DNA of 64,000 nt from Agromyces hippuratus (GCF_013410355.1 NZ_JACCFI010000001.1:3840135-3904134); one strand, 5' to 3'. Numbered from the stretch's first letter, positions 19,370 through 27,240 are shown. A program made the numbers and translations. The notes: generated from the sequence alone by a model not told the origin.

Positions 19370-20392
19370 ATCCGGATCGCGTCCCGCCGTCGACCGGCGG
19401 GGCGTGAGACGCATCGGGAGCACGACGTGTTCGGCGGGACGAGTGCGATCGGTCAGTCGCGAGAGGGCCAAGCGGGCGGCGTGGTGCCCGACCTCTTCGA
19501 CATCTCCCGCCACGGTGGTGATCCCCATGACGCGCGCCCATTCGGGTTCGTCGATGCCGATCACGGCAGGGACATCGCCCATGCTCGTCGCCGACAGTTC
19601 CTCGAGGACGCCGAGGAGGATCCGGTTGTTTCCCGCCACGATGGCTGTCGGCGGCGCCGGGAGCGCCAGGAGTTCGCGGGTTCGTGCGCGTGATGACGCG
19701 ACGTCGTGCGCGTCATCGCGCAGCAGATCGCGCCACGACGTTGACGGGGCTCCGTCGAGGACTGCGGCCATGCCCTCGAGCCGCTCTCGATAGGTGGGAA
19801 GCCAGGCGTAGTCGCCGACGAACGCGATACGGGTGTGACCGGTGTCGAGGAGGTGCCGGGCGGCGAGGCGACCGCCCAGGCGATTGTCGAACACGACGGA
19901 GTCGGCATCGAGATGGACCGGGGGACGATCGACGAACACGACCGGGACTCCGCGCGCCTGCACCTGCGCGTAGTGGGCATGATCCGACATCGCCGAGACC
20001 ACGACGAGCGCCTTCGCCTGCCGGCTCGCGAGGTCATCGACGATGCGCCGCTCCTGCTCCTCGGACTCTCCTGAGGTGGCGACGGTCAGGTGCATCCCCT
20101 GCCGCCGGATCTCGTTCTCCATGCTCTGTGCCAGCACGGAGTAGAACGGGTTGGTGAAGTCGCCGCCGATGAGCCCGATCGACTCGGCGAGCTGCCCGCT
20201 CGCCAGCATGCTCGCCGCGGCATTTCGCTGGTAGCCCAGCGCCGTCGCCGCGGCAAGCACTTTCGCGAGGGTGTCCTTGCTCACGTACTGCTCTCCGCCG
20301 AGAGCCCGTGACGCCGTCTTCAGGCTCACCCCGGCGCGATCGGCCACCTGGGCGAGGGTGACCCTCTGCGCGTGTTCGCGTGCGTCCTGCAT
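19346..20392 (-). CDS. LacI-family transcriptional regulator
   Basis: The 348-residue protein has a LacI DNA-binding domain at the N-terminus (VTLAQVADRAGVSLKTASRAL, residues ~11-31, then the hinge-helix region with NAAASMLAS) and a periplasmic-binding-protein-like sensor domain (ESIGLIGGDFTNPFYSVLAQ onward). The ATG is preceded by GGAGG. Stretches of open frame upstream are not part of the gene. It is convergent with the ROK kinase and next to the GH92 gene, so it most likely represses mannose/mannoside use in the absence of inducer. The inverted repeat at 18385-18412 is a candidate site. The ligand is not evident. Confidence 0.93.
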   Translation of the reverse strand: MQDAREHAQRVTLAQVADRAGVSLKTASRALGGEQYVSKDTLAKVLAAATALGYQRNAAASMLASGQLAESIGLIGGDFTNPFYSVLAQSMENEIRRQGMHLTVATSGESEEQERRIVDDLASRQAKALVVVSAMSDHAHYAQVQARGVPVVFVDRPPVHLDADSVVFDNRLGGRLAARHLLDTGHTRIAFVGDYAWLPTYRERLEGMAAVLDGAPSTSWRDLLRDDAHDVASSRARTRELLALPAPPTAIVAGNNRILLGVLEELSATSMGDVPAVIGIDEPEWARVMGITTVAGDVEEVGHHAARLALSRLTDRTRPAEHVVLPMRLTPRRSTAGRDPDSEDLRIE

Positions 20393-20551
20393 GACCCTCC
20401 TTGGCGCGCGGTGGAGCAACGACACGATAGCTCCTGCAGCCGTCGTCCCGGTTGCGCCCCGCGGTGGGCGTCGAGTTCTCGGGTCTCCCGGGCGTGCGCG
20501 AGAGATCGAACCGACTCGACGCTCGCGCCGGATCCAAGACCAGTGCTGGAA

Positions 20552-20557
20552 TATGAT
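20552..20557 (+). promoter_or_regulatory. Predicted -10 element for the ankyrin remnant / immunity-like cluster
   Basis: TATGAT lies 32 bp before the ATG at 20590, followed by a good Shine-Dalgarno (GAGGTGAG). No convincing -35 is seen. The rest of the lacI/ankyrin gap (20393-20589) shows no other clear feature. Confidence 0.4.
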
Positions 20558-20589
20558 CCCACTCGACGACGAGCCGAGGTGAGGTGAGC

Positions 20590-20776
20590 ATGGATCCCGC
20601 TGGACGAACTGCCCTCCGCTCTGCCGCGTTCGACGACGACGCCACGACCGTCGCCGAACTCGTCGCCGCCGGTTGCTTCCCGGACGCCGAGAGGACCGGC
20701 CGGAATGATCGGCAACCGTGACGTCGCCCAGTACTTCGACGACACCGACCGCGCCGATGCTCGTGAGGGGGCCTGA
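20590..20776 (+). pseudogene. Ankyrin-repeat protein remnant with internal deletion or frameshift
   Basis: Reading from ATG 20590 gives MDPAGRTALRSAAFDDDATT followed by VAELVAAGCFPDAERTGRND and a stop at 20721. The pattern D..GRTAL..AA.....TVAELVAAG..PDAE is that of an ankyrin repeat, but only about one repeat is left. A second short frame from ATG 20705 reads MIGNRDVAQYFDDTDRADAR and then EGA, ending at 20776. That looks like the end of another repeat (NRDVAQYLLD.GADVDAR). The two pieces are in different frames, so an ankyrin-repeat gene appears to have lost its middle. Translation signals at the front are intact (GAGGTGAG then ATG). The end abuts the TTG start of the next gene. Ankyrin proteins are common immunity factors in toxin loci, which fits the neighbour. 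Confidence 0.6.
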
Positions 20777-21619
20777 TTGAACCTCCTGGACCTGCGTGTC
20801 GAGCTCGATGTCCGACGTATTCCCGAGGGCGCCTACAGCATCGGGGTCGACCGCGACGAGTCGTACTGTGTCGTCGCTGCAGCCGGCGGATTCCGCGTCT
20901 TCTACAGCGAGCGAGGCAACCGCAACGACGAACGAGGGCACGGAACCGAGGCAGCGGCCTGTCGAGATCTCCTCGAACGGCTCCTTCGGGACGCGTCGGT
21001 CATGGGATTCCGACACGGAGGACCGATGGCGAGGTACGAGGAGGCGGAGATCGCAGCAAGGCTCACCCGCTTGGGTCGGGTTGAGAGGACCGCATTCGCC
21101 GCGGCGTGTGCGGAGCGGCTGTGGCCGTTGTTCACACGGTGCGCCGAGGTCGCGGAACACGCGGATGCCACGGTCGTGCGCGGAGTGCTGGACGACCTCT
21201 GGCGTGCCGTGAATGGTGCCGACGTCTCAGGTATCGCGCAGTTGCAGGGCGTCGCCGAGGCGATGGTCCCATCGGATGACGACGAATGGGTCTTCGAGAT
21301 GGGCTACCTGCAGAACGCTGCTGCGTCCGTGGCGTACGCGATCCGGGTCTGGCTCACCGGTAGCCCTCAGGAGGCCGTATGGGCTGCACGTCAGGTCTAT
21401 GAGGTGGCCGACTACGCCGCCCGACGACTGCATCCCGACCTCGACGTGAACGCGCCGAATGCCGAACGGGAGCTCCTTCGGACTGCAGTCGTGCAGGGAG
21501 CCCTCTCCGGCCTGTCGGATGACCTCGCTGCGGTCGAGTCACACACGGCCGGTGGGTGGGCCAGCGTGCAGCACCGAGCCCGACAGGGTGGTGCAGCGTG
21601 GGCTCGGTCGTTGCCGTAG
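20777..21619 (+). CDS. Two-domain immunity-like protein: YSERG-motif domain plus DUF416
   Basis: The 280-residue frame begins with TTG at 20777, directly after the ankyrin remnant. Residues 1-77 resemble a widespread small family with the pattern E.YC.......VFYSERG....-D...EAC..LL, here DESYCVVAAAGGFRVFYSERG. From memory this family is often encoded beside polymorphic-toxin loci. Residues 84-280 match DUF416 (YjaG-like): RLGRVERTAFAAACAERLWP, GVLDDLW, VPSDDDEWVFEMGYLQNAAASVAYA. DUF416 also occurs as a predicted immunity protein. An internal ATG at 21026 sits 4 nt after GGAGG and begins exactly at the DUF416 domain, so this may be two genes fused by loss of a stop codon or read as one. No toxin gene is adjacent. 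Function is inferred, not shown. Confidence 0.65.
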   Translation: MNLLDLRVELDVRRIPEGAYSIGVDRDESYCVVAAAGGFRVFYSERGNRNDERGHGTEAAACRDLLERLLRDASVMGFRHGGPMARYEEAEIAARLTRLGRVERTAFAAACAERLWPLFTRCAEVAEHADATVVRGVLDDLWRAVNGADVSGIAQLQGVAEAMVPSDDDEWVFEMGYLQNAAASVAYAIRVWLTGSPQEAVWAARQVYEVADYAARRLHPDLDVNAPNAERELLRTAVVQGALSGLSDDLAAVESHTAGGWASVQHRARQGGAAWARSLP

Positions 21620-21711
21620 CGCCCGCGAGCGTCGGCGAAGCGCGGGGGAGCGGGGCATCCGACCGTCGAGCGTGCCACTCGCGGACCCGATGCCCCGAAT
21701 AGACTCGGGGA

Positions 21712-22809
21712 ATGCCCGCCGAATCACCGCTCACGCTCGACCTGACCGCCGATTCCGTCGCCATCACGCAGGTGATCTGCGACGTGCCGAGCGTATCGGG
21801 CGATGAGTCGCTGCTCGCCGACCTCGTCGAGCAGACGCTCGCCGGGGCATCCCACCTCGAGGTGATCCGCGACGGCGACACGATCGTCGCGCGCACGAAC
21901 CTCGGCCGAGAGCGCCGGGTCGTGATCGCCGGACACCTCGACACCGTGCCGATCAACGAGAACCTGCCGACCCGCTTCGAGACCGAAGACGGTGTCGAAT
22001 ACCTGTGGGGCCGCGGCACGGTCGACATGAAGGCGGGCGTGGCCGTGCAGCTGAAGCTCGCGCTCGAGCTCACCGACCCCATCGTCGACCTCACCTGGAT
22101 GTGGTACGACAACGAGGAGGTCGCCTCGTCGCTCAACGGCCTCGGCCGGCTCTCCCGCAACCGACCCGACCTCTTCGTCGGCGACTTCGCCATCCTCGGC
22201 GAACCCTCGAACGGCCAGGTCGAGGGCGGCTGCAACGGCACGCTCCGCGCCGAGGTGTGGACGACCGGGCTGCGGGCCCACTCGGCGCGCAGCTGGGTCG
22301 GCGAGAACGCCATCCACAAGCTCGCCCCGGCGCTCGCCAAGCTCGCCGAGTACCAGGCGGAGACCGTCGAGGTCGACGGCCTCGCCTACCGTGAAGGGCT
22401 GAACGCCGTGCTCGTCTCGGGCGGCATCGCGGGCAACGTGATCCCAGACGAAGCCGTGCTCACCGTCAACTACCGCTTCGCGCCGAGCCGCAGCGTCGCC
22501 GAGGCATCCGCGTTCGTGACCGAGTTCTTCGACGGCTTCGAGGTGGCGATCGTCGACAGCGCCGAAGGCGCGAGGCCGGGGCTCGACGACCCGCTCGCAC
22601 AGCAGTTCGTGCGCGCGGTCGGCGCCGAGGCGCGCCCCAAGTACGGCTGGACGGATGTCGCGCGCTTCAGCGCACTCGGCATCCCGGCCGTGAACTTCGG
22701 CCCCGGGGATCCGCTCAAGGCGCACGCCGACGACGAGCGGGTCGACATCGCCCAGATCGTGCACACCGAGGTCGCGCTCCGCGCATGGCTGACCGGCACG
22801 TCCGCCTGA
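21712..22809 (+). CDS. dapE: Succinyl-diaminopimelate desuccinylase DapE
   Basis: DapE is a di-zinc M20 hydrolase that removes the succinyl group from N-succinyl-LL-diaminopimelate. The 365-residue protein carries the expected ligands: His75 (GHLDTVP), Asp105 (GTVDMKAG, bridging), Glu135 as general base with Glu136 (YDNEEVAS), Glu164 (LGEPSNG) and His338 (LKAHADDE). A dimerisation domain lies in between. The -10-like TAGACT (21700-21705) ends 6 nt before the ATG and there is no Shine-Dalgarno, so the message is probably leaderless. With dapC and dapD it completes three consecutive steps of lysine/peptidoglycan precursor synthesis in this window. Confidence 0.96.
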   Translation: MPAESPLTLDLTADSVAITQVICDVPSVSGDESLLADLVEQTLAGASHLEVIRDGDTIVARTNLGRERRVVIAGHLDTVPINENLPTRFETEDGVEYLWGRGTVDMKAGVAVQLKLALELTDPIVDLTWMWYDNEEVASSLNGLGRLSRNRPDLFVGDFAILGEPSNGQVEGGCNGTLRAEVWTTGLRAHSARSWVGENAIHKLAPALAKLAEYQAETVEVDGLAYREGLNAVLVSGGIAGNVIPDEAVLTVNYRFAPSRSVAEASAFVTEFFDGFEVAIVDSAEGARPGLDDPLAQQFVRAVGAEARPKYGWTDVARFSALGIPAVNFGPGDPLKAHADDERVDIAQIVHTEVALRAWLTGTSA

Positions 22810-22834
22810 GCGGCCGCGACCGAGCGAGGATCGC

Positions 22835-24067
22835 ATGACCACGTCGTCGGCCGCTCTGCGCGAACCCGATCCGTTCCGCGCGACGCGCTGGTCTCCGCGT
22901 GTGCGCTGGCGGCTCGCTCCGTGGTGGGCGAAGGTCGTCGCGGTCTTCCTCGGCGCCCGGGTGATCACCACGGTCATGGTGCTCGTCATGGCGAGCCTGC
23001 AGGGCTCGAACCCGTGGACCCGGGCTCGACCGGGCTACTTCGAGTACGCGAATCTCTGGGATGCCCGGTGGTACCAGATCATCTGGCTCGGCGGGTATCC
23101 GCGGGAACTGCCGCTGACCGAGACGGGCCAGGTCGCCGAGAACGCGTGGGCGTTCCTGCCGGTCTACCCGACGCTCGTCGGCATCGTGACCTGGTTCGGG
23201 GTGCCGTGGAACGCGGCATCCGTCATCGTGTCGCTCGCCGCCGGTCTCGGAGCCGCGCTCGTGACGTACCGGCTCATGTCGCGGTTCCTCGAGCCCGACC
23301 GGGCGCTCTTCGCCGTCGTGCTCTTCTGCGTCGCACCGGTCTCGCCGATCATGCAGTTCGGCTACGCCGAATCACTCGGTCTGCTGTGGCTCGCGCTCGC
23401 GCTGCTCCTGCTCGTCGATCGACGATACGGATGGCTCGTGCCCGTGCTCGCCGTGTGGGCGTTCACACGGCCCGGGGCGCTCGCCTTCGCGCTCACGCTC
23501 GGCCTGCACTGGGTGTGGCGCTGGTACACCCGGCGGAGCGACCCGTTCCCGATGCGGCAACGGGTGCTCGCGGCATCCGTCGCCGTGTTCGCGGGACTCG
23601 TGGGTCTCGCGTGGCCGGGGGTCGTCTGGGCGGCGACCGGGGAGCTGCACGGCTACACGGCGACCGAACTCGCCTGGCGCTCCGCGTACATCGGCTACCA
23701 GGAGCTCGTGCCGTTCACGGCGTGGTTCCAGTCGGCCGACTGGTGGCTCGGCCAGCCGATCGGCCCGATCGTGGTGGTCGCACTCATCGCCGGGTTCGCG
23801 GTGACGCTGTTCCTGCCCGCGGTGCGCCGCCTCGGCGTCGACCTTCGGTTGTGGCTCGCGAGCTACGCGCTGTACCTGCTCGCGGTGTTCTTCCCGCAGT
23901 CGAGCACGTTCCGGCTGCTCGCGCCGATGTACCCGCTCGTGGGGGCGATGGCGGTGCCACGGTCGCCCTGGTACCGATGGGGGATGGTCGCGCTCTCTCT
24001 CGTACTGCAACTCGGATGGCTGCTGATCGCATGGGGGATCGACGGCCGGGACTGGACGCCTCCCTGA
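22835..24067 (+). CDS. Multipass membrane protein, PIG-V/Gpi18-like mannosyltransferase family
   Basis: The 410-residue protein has about ten hydrophobic segments. Near the N-terminus it carries the motif WDARWYQIIWLGGYP and, after a short loop, ENAWAFLPVYP. These are typical of the GT-C-type PIG-V/Gpi18 family (COG5542). Such enzymes transfer mannose from polyprenyl-phosphate donors on the outer side of the membrane. It starts 25 bp after dapE and may be co-transcribed with it, without an obvious functional link. The acceptor in actinobacteria is not known for this branch. Family assignment is good; activity is inferred. Confidence 0.75.
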   Translation: MTTSSAALREPDPFRATRWSPRVRWRLAPWWAKVVAVFLGARVITTVMVLVMASLQGSNPWTRARPGYFEYANLWDARWYQIIWLGGYPRELPLTETGQVAENAWAFLPVYPTLVGIVTWFGVPWNAASVIVSLAAGLGAALVTYRLMSRFLEPDRALFAVVLFCVAPVSPIMQFGYAESLGLLWLALALLLLVDRRYGWLVPVLAVWAFTRPGALAFALTLGLHWVWRWYTRRSDPFPMRQRVLAASVAVFAGLVGLAWPGVVWAATGELHGYTATELAWRSAYIGYQELVPFTAWFQSADWWLGQPIGPIVVVALIAGFAVTLFLPAVRRLGVDLRLWLASYALYLLAVFFPQSSTFRLLAPMYPLVGAMAVPRSPWYRWGMVALSLVLQLGWLLIAWGIDGRDWTPP

Positions 24068-24104
24068 TGGGAGCATGAATCCGGGCTATCGGAGGATGCC
24101 CTCC

Positions 24105-24140
24105 GCCTGTGGGAAGTCCTCAATCGGGTTGTCCACAGGC
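24105..24140. promoter_or_regulatory. Inverted repeat containing a consensus DnaA box
   Basis: GCCTGTGG (24105-24112) and CCACAGGC (24133-24140) form a perfect 8-bp inverted repeat. The right arm overlaps TTGTCCACA (24129-24137), the actinobacterial DnaA-box consensus. It lies in the 141-bp gap before the DUF3117 gene. Only one good box is present, so this is not an origin. Confidence 0.45.
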
Positions 24141-24174
24141 GTGCGGCGATTTCTCAGCACCGCCTGTGTTAGCA

Positions 24175-24180
24175 GATAAT
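24175..24180 (+). promoter_or_regulatory. -10 element of the DUF3117 gene
   Basis: GATAAT lies 28 nt before the ATG at 24209, which has its own AAGGGGAG ribosome-binding site. No clear -35 is seen. Confidence 0.45.
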
Positions 24181-24208
24181 GGAATCTCAGCCACGAAAGG
24201 GGAGCTCA

Positions 24209-24382
24209 ATGGCGGCCATGAAGCCACGCACCGGAGACGGGCCGATGGAGGCTGTGAAGGAAGGTCGACTCATCATCGTTCGAGTTCCACTCGAGGGTGG
24301 TGGGCGCCTCGTCGTCTCGGTGAACGATGCTGAGGCCAAGGAGCTGTACGACGTCCTCGGCGGCGTCGTGAATCCCGCCTGA
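24209..24382 (+). CDS. DUF3117 small protein
   Basis: The 57-residue protein reads MAAMKPRTGDGPMEAVKEGR then LIIVRVPLEGGGRLVVSVND and a short tail. It is very conserved in actinobacteria (the family of mycobacterial Rv1211). It is acidic-neutral, has no membrane segment and has no known activity. The start at 24209 is set by AAGGGGAG; an upstream in-frame ATG at 24179 overlaps the predicted -10. A strong hairpin follows, so it is expressed alone. Confidence 0.92.
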   Translation: MAAMKPRTGDGPMEAVKEGRLIIVRVPLEGGGRLVVSVNDAEAKELYDVLGGVVNPA

Positions 24383-24399
24383 GTCACACGTCACTCGAA

Positions 24400-24427
24400 T
24401 CGAGCCCCGAGATCTCTCGGGGCTCGA
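24400..24427 (+). terminator. Terminator after the DUF3117 gene
   Basis: TCGAGCCCCGAGA and TCTCGGGGCTCGA form a perfect 13-bp inverted repeat with a 2-nt centre, followed by GTCGTTTGT. It begins 17 bp after the stop codon. Confidence 0.8.
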
Positions 24428-24448
24428 GTCGTTTGTGCTGGGTGAGCG

Positions 24449-24532
24449 TGTCGAAACCTCGAGCGTGTCGATGCACGTCGACTGGTTTCGACAGGCTCAA
24501 CCCGCACAGGCTCAACCCGCAGAGGCTCAACC
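24449..24532. repeat. Extragenic palindrome plus 3 x 15-bp direct repeats
   Basis: TGTCGAAACC (24449-24458) pairs with GGTTTCGACA (24484-24493). The 10-mer AGGCTCAACC then occurs three times at a 15-bp period (24493, 24508, 24523). The same core (TCGACAGGCTCA) recurs at 38008-38038, so this is a dispersed extragenic repeat family rather than a local accident. It lies between the DUF3117 terminator and the end of the O-methyltransferase gene. Confidence 0.75.
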
Positions 24533-24540
24533 AGCGAGCG

Positions 24541-25173
24541 TCAGACGCCGAGCTTCACGATCTGCAGCAGTCCGTCGCCGGCGGGCGAGATCGCCGTCGC
24601 CACAGCGGACGACGTCGACAGCTCCGAGACGAGGGTGCGGTACGCGCTCGCCGATTCGTCGCGTCGTGCGGGATCGGCCACGCGACCCTTCCAGAGCGCA
24701 CGCGCCACGAGCACGATGCCGCCGGGCTTGGCCAGGCGCAGGCCGTGCTCGGCGTATTCGATGACCGACGGGGCGTCGGCGTCGATGAAGACGATGTCGT
24801 ACGAGTTCTCGTTCATGCGCGGCAGCACTTCGCTCGCTCGTCCGGCGATGAGTCGCACACGGGCGGCGGCGATGCCGGCGTCGGCGAAATGCTGGCGGGC
24901 GTGCTGCTGGTACTCGTTCTCGGTGTCGATCGAGGTGAGCAGGGCACGGCGCGCAGCCTGCAGCATCCAGAGGCCGGAGACTCCGACTCCGGTGCCGACC
25001 TCGATGATCGACTGGGCGCGCGATGCGGCGGCGAGCACGGCCAGCTGCGCACCGACGGCGGGCGAGACCGGCTCGACGCCGAGCTCGAGTGAAACCTGAC
25101 GAGCCTTGGCGATCGACTCGGTCACGGCGACCGCGTCGTCGACGTACTTCCAGTTCAAGTCGTGTTCGGACAC
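24541..25173 (-). CDS. SAM-dependent O-methyltransferase (class 3 / COG4122)
   Basis: The 210-residue protein has a Rossmann methyltransferase fold: motif I SIIEVGTGVGVSGLWML, acidic loop SIDTENEY, and the metal/substrate Asp region YDIVFIDADAPSV. It matches the COG4122 group (catechol/caffeoyl-CoA O-methyltransferase-like). The substrate is unknown. The GTG start follows GGGAGCC; a -10-like TAGGCT lies about 35 nt upstream. In mycobacteria the homologue (Rv1220c, from memory) also lies between the DUF3117 gene and tatB, but with sigE and related genes in between; those are absent here. Confidence 0.9.
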   Translation of the reverse strand: MSEHDLNWKYVDDAVAVTESIAKARQVSLELGVEPVSPAVGAQLAVLAAASRAQSIIEVGTGVGVSGLWMLQAARRALLTSIDTENEYQQHARQHFADAGIAAARVRLIAGRASEVLPRMNENSYDIVFIDADAPSVIEYAEHGLRLAKPGGIVLVARALWKGRVADPARRDESASAYRTLVSELSTSSAVATAISPAGDGLLQIVKLGV

Positions 25174-25264
25174 GTGGCGGCTCCCGGATGCATCTCTCAG
25201 CCACTAAGCCTATTGCGCCGGCGGCGTGTCGTTCGTACGCCTCGCCGCCGACTATCCTGTAGGG

Positions 25265-25660
25265 ATGTTCGGTGGACTGACGTTCGACAAGCTCCTCATC
25301 GTGGGTGTCATCGCGGTCTTCCTGCTGGGCCCGGAGCGACTGCCGCACTACGCCGCGCAGCTCGGGCGGCTGGTGCGATCGCTGCGCGACATGGCCAACG
25401 GTGCCAAGGATCGCATGCGCGACGAGATGGGCCCCGACTTCGACGACGTCGACTGGAAGAAGCTCGACCCGCGGCAGTACGACCCGCGACGCATCATCCG
25501 CGAGGCGCTCACCGACATCGACCCCTTCGCCGAAGAGGCGCCGGCGCCCGTGGTGGCGCGCGCCTCGGTCAACGAGAACTCGGCCTACCTGCAGCGCAAG
25601 CGCAAGCGCGACGGCCTCGGTGCCGACGAGCCCGCGCCGTTCGACTCCGAAGCGACCTGA
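25265..25660 (+). CDS. tatB: Sec-independent protein translocase component TatB
   Basis: TatB binds folded Tat substrates with TatC at the membrane. The 131-residue protein has the TatA/B architecture. A short N-terminal membrane helix (MFGGLTFDKLLIVGVIAVFL) is followed by the hinge LGPERLPHYA, an amphipathic helix (QLGRLVRSLRDMANGAKDRM) and an acidic, charged tail. The Glu in the GPERLP hinge and the longer tail favour TatB over TatA. TATCCT (25253-25258) ends 6 nt before the ATG, so the message is probably leaderless. Confidence 0.9.
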   Translation: MFGGLTFDKLLIVGVIAVFLLGPERLPHYAAQLGRLVRSLRDMANGAKDRMRDEMGPDFDDVDWKKLDPRQYDPRRIIREALTDIDPFAEEAPAPVVARASVNENSAYLQRKRKRDGLGADEPAPFDSEAT

Positions 25661-25678
25661 TCGGGTCGCGGGCGCCGC

Positions 25679-27229
25679 TCAGCGCAGGCGCAGCACCTTC
25701 AACGCCTGCGCGAGCAGCACGAGGAGCGGTGCCTTCTGCTCGTACTCCTGCGCCGTGCGCGGCAGTTGCAGGAGTCCCGTCACCGACGAGATCGTGACGG
25801 GCTCGACGAAGCGCAGCAGCCCGGCCTCGCCGTTGCGGCGACCGAGGCCCGACTGCTTGACGCCGCCCATCGGAGCCGCCACCGAGGCGAAGGAGCCGCG
25901 GTACCCCTCGTTGATGTTGACGCTGCCGGCCTCGAGGGCGTCGGCGACGCGTCGTGCGCGCCCCGGCGATGCGGTGAAGACGGCGGCGTTCAGGCCGTAC
26001 TCGCTGGAGTTCGCCGCGAGCACGCCCTCTTCATCGCTGCCGATGAGGTAGAGCGAGGCGATCGCGCCGAAGGTCTCCTCGGCGTACACGAGCATGTCGG
26101 GCGTGACGCCCGTGAGCACGGTCGGCTCGAAGAACCAGGGGCCGATGTCGGGCCGGTGCTTGCCTCCGACGAGCACGACAGCGCCCTTCGCGACGGCGTC
26201 ATCGAGGTGCGCCTGCACCCGGGCGAGCTGCGCGGCGCTCGCGAGCGACCCGAAGTCCGCACCGAAGCCGAGTCCGGAGCCGAGCTTGGCCGCCCGGAGT
26301 CGCTCGACGAGGGCGAGCTGGAAGGGACCGGCGACCTTCTGGTGCACGTAGATGCGCTCGATCGAGACGCAGAGCTGCCCCATCGCCGAGAAGGCGGCGT
26401 GGGCGGTGTTCGCGGCAGCAGTGGCGGGGTCGACGTCGTCGAGCACGAGCAGCGCGTTCTTGCCGCCGAGTTCGAGCGACGAGCCGATGAGGCGGCGCCC
26501 GGCCTTCTCGCCGATCTTGCGCCCGGTCGCGGTCGAACCGGTGAAGCACACGTAGTCCGCGACATCCGTCAGTGCCTCGCCGACCTCGGCCGCAGGGCCG
26601 GCGACGACCGCCCAGAGCGCCGCGGGCACGCCCGCGTCGATGAAGGCTCGGCGCAGCGCGAGGATCGACAGGGCGCCCTGGTCGTCGGCCTTCTGCACGA
26701 CGCCGCAGCCGGCGGCGAGGGCGGGCACCACGTCCATCGCGGCGAGGCTGAGGGCGAAGTTCCACGGGGTGATGACGCCGACGACGCCCTTCGGGCGGAA
26801 CTGCACGCGGCTCGTCGCGACGGTGGGCAGGCCGGAACGCACGGGCCGACCGTGCAGCACCTTGCGGGCGGCGAGGGCGTTGTAGCGGGTGACGGAGACC
26901 GCTTCGAAGATCTCCTCGAAGGCCTGGCCGCGCGTCTTGCCGCTCTCGAGCTGGATGAGGTCGAGCAGCATGTCGCGCCGTTCGAGGATGAGGTCGTGCG
27001 CCCGGAGCAGCACGCGTCGGCGTTCGGCGAAGCCTGCGCGGGCCCAGGCGAGCTGGGCGAGCTTCGCGCGGGCGAACGCGTCGTGCACGTCGTCGGCGCT
27101 CGATCGCGGCAGCTCGTGCAGCGTCTCGCCGGTCGACGGAGTCGGGACGGAGATGGTTTCGGAGCCGGAGGCGACGACATCGTCGGACAGGCTCGCGTAC
27201 AGGTCGGGGGAGGCCGTGGGGGCGCGCAT
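25679..27229 (-). CDS. gabD2: Succinate-semialdehyde dehydrogenase (NADP+), GabD2-type
   Basis: This NAD(P)-dependent aldehyde dehydrogenase of 516 residues carries the catalytic Glu in SLELGGKNALLVL and the catalytic Cys in MGQLCVSIERIYV. The cofactor region is VGVITPWNFALSLA. Overall it looks like the GabD2 succinate-semialdehyde dehydrogenases of mycobacteria and their relatives. It would oxidise succinic semialdehyde to succinate in GABA or 2-oxoglutarate-bypass metabolism. I place the start at ATG 27229 because TAGACT (27241-27236, minus strand) ends 6 nt before it, which fits a leaderless message. The GTG at 27235 would sit directly against the -10. It ends 19 bp from the tatB stop (convergent) and is divergent from the transporter/decarboxylase pair. 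Confidence 0.88.
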   Translation of the reverse strand: MRAPTASPDLYASLSDDVVASGSETISVPTPSTGETLHELPRSSADDVHDAFARAKLAQLAWARAGFAERRRVLLRAHDLILERRDMLLDLIQLESGKTRGQAFEEIFEAVSVTRYNALAARKVLHGRPVRSGLPTVATSRVQFRPKGVVGVITPWNFALSLAAMDVVPALAAGCGVVQKADDQGALSILALRRAFIDAGVPAALWAVVAGPAAEVGEALTDVADYVCFTGSTATGRKIGEKAGRRLIGSSLELGGKNALLVLDDVDPATAAANTAHAAFSAMGQLCVSIERIYVHQKVAGPFQLALVERLRAAKLGSGLGFGADFGSLASAAQLARVQAHLDDAVAKGAVVLVGGKHRPDIGPWFFEPTVLTGVTPDMLVYAEETFGAIASLYLIGSDEEGVLAANSSEYGLNAAVFTASPGRARRVADALEAGSVNINEGYRGSFASVAAPMGGVKQSGLGRRNGEAGLLRFVEPVTISSVTGLLQLPRTAQEYEQKAPLLVLLAQALKVLRLR

Positions 27230-27240
27230 GCGCACAGTCT

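Noticed and set aside
24105..24140. A replication origin
   Set aside because: There is only one good DnaA box, no AT-rich unwinding region and no dnaA, dnaN or gyrase genes nearby.
24493..24532. A small CRISPR-like array
   Set aside because: The three repeats are only 10-15 bp with no real spacers and no cas genes; they belong to an extragenic repeat.
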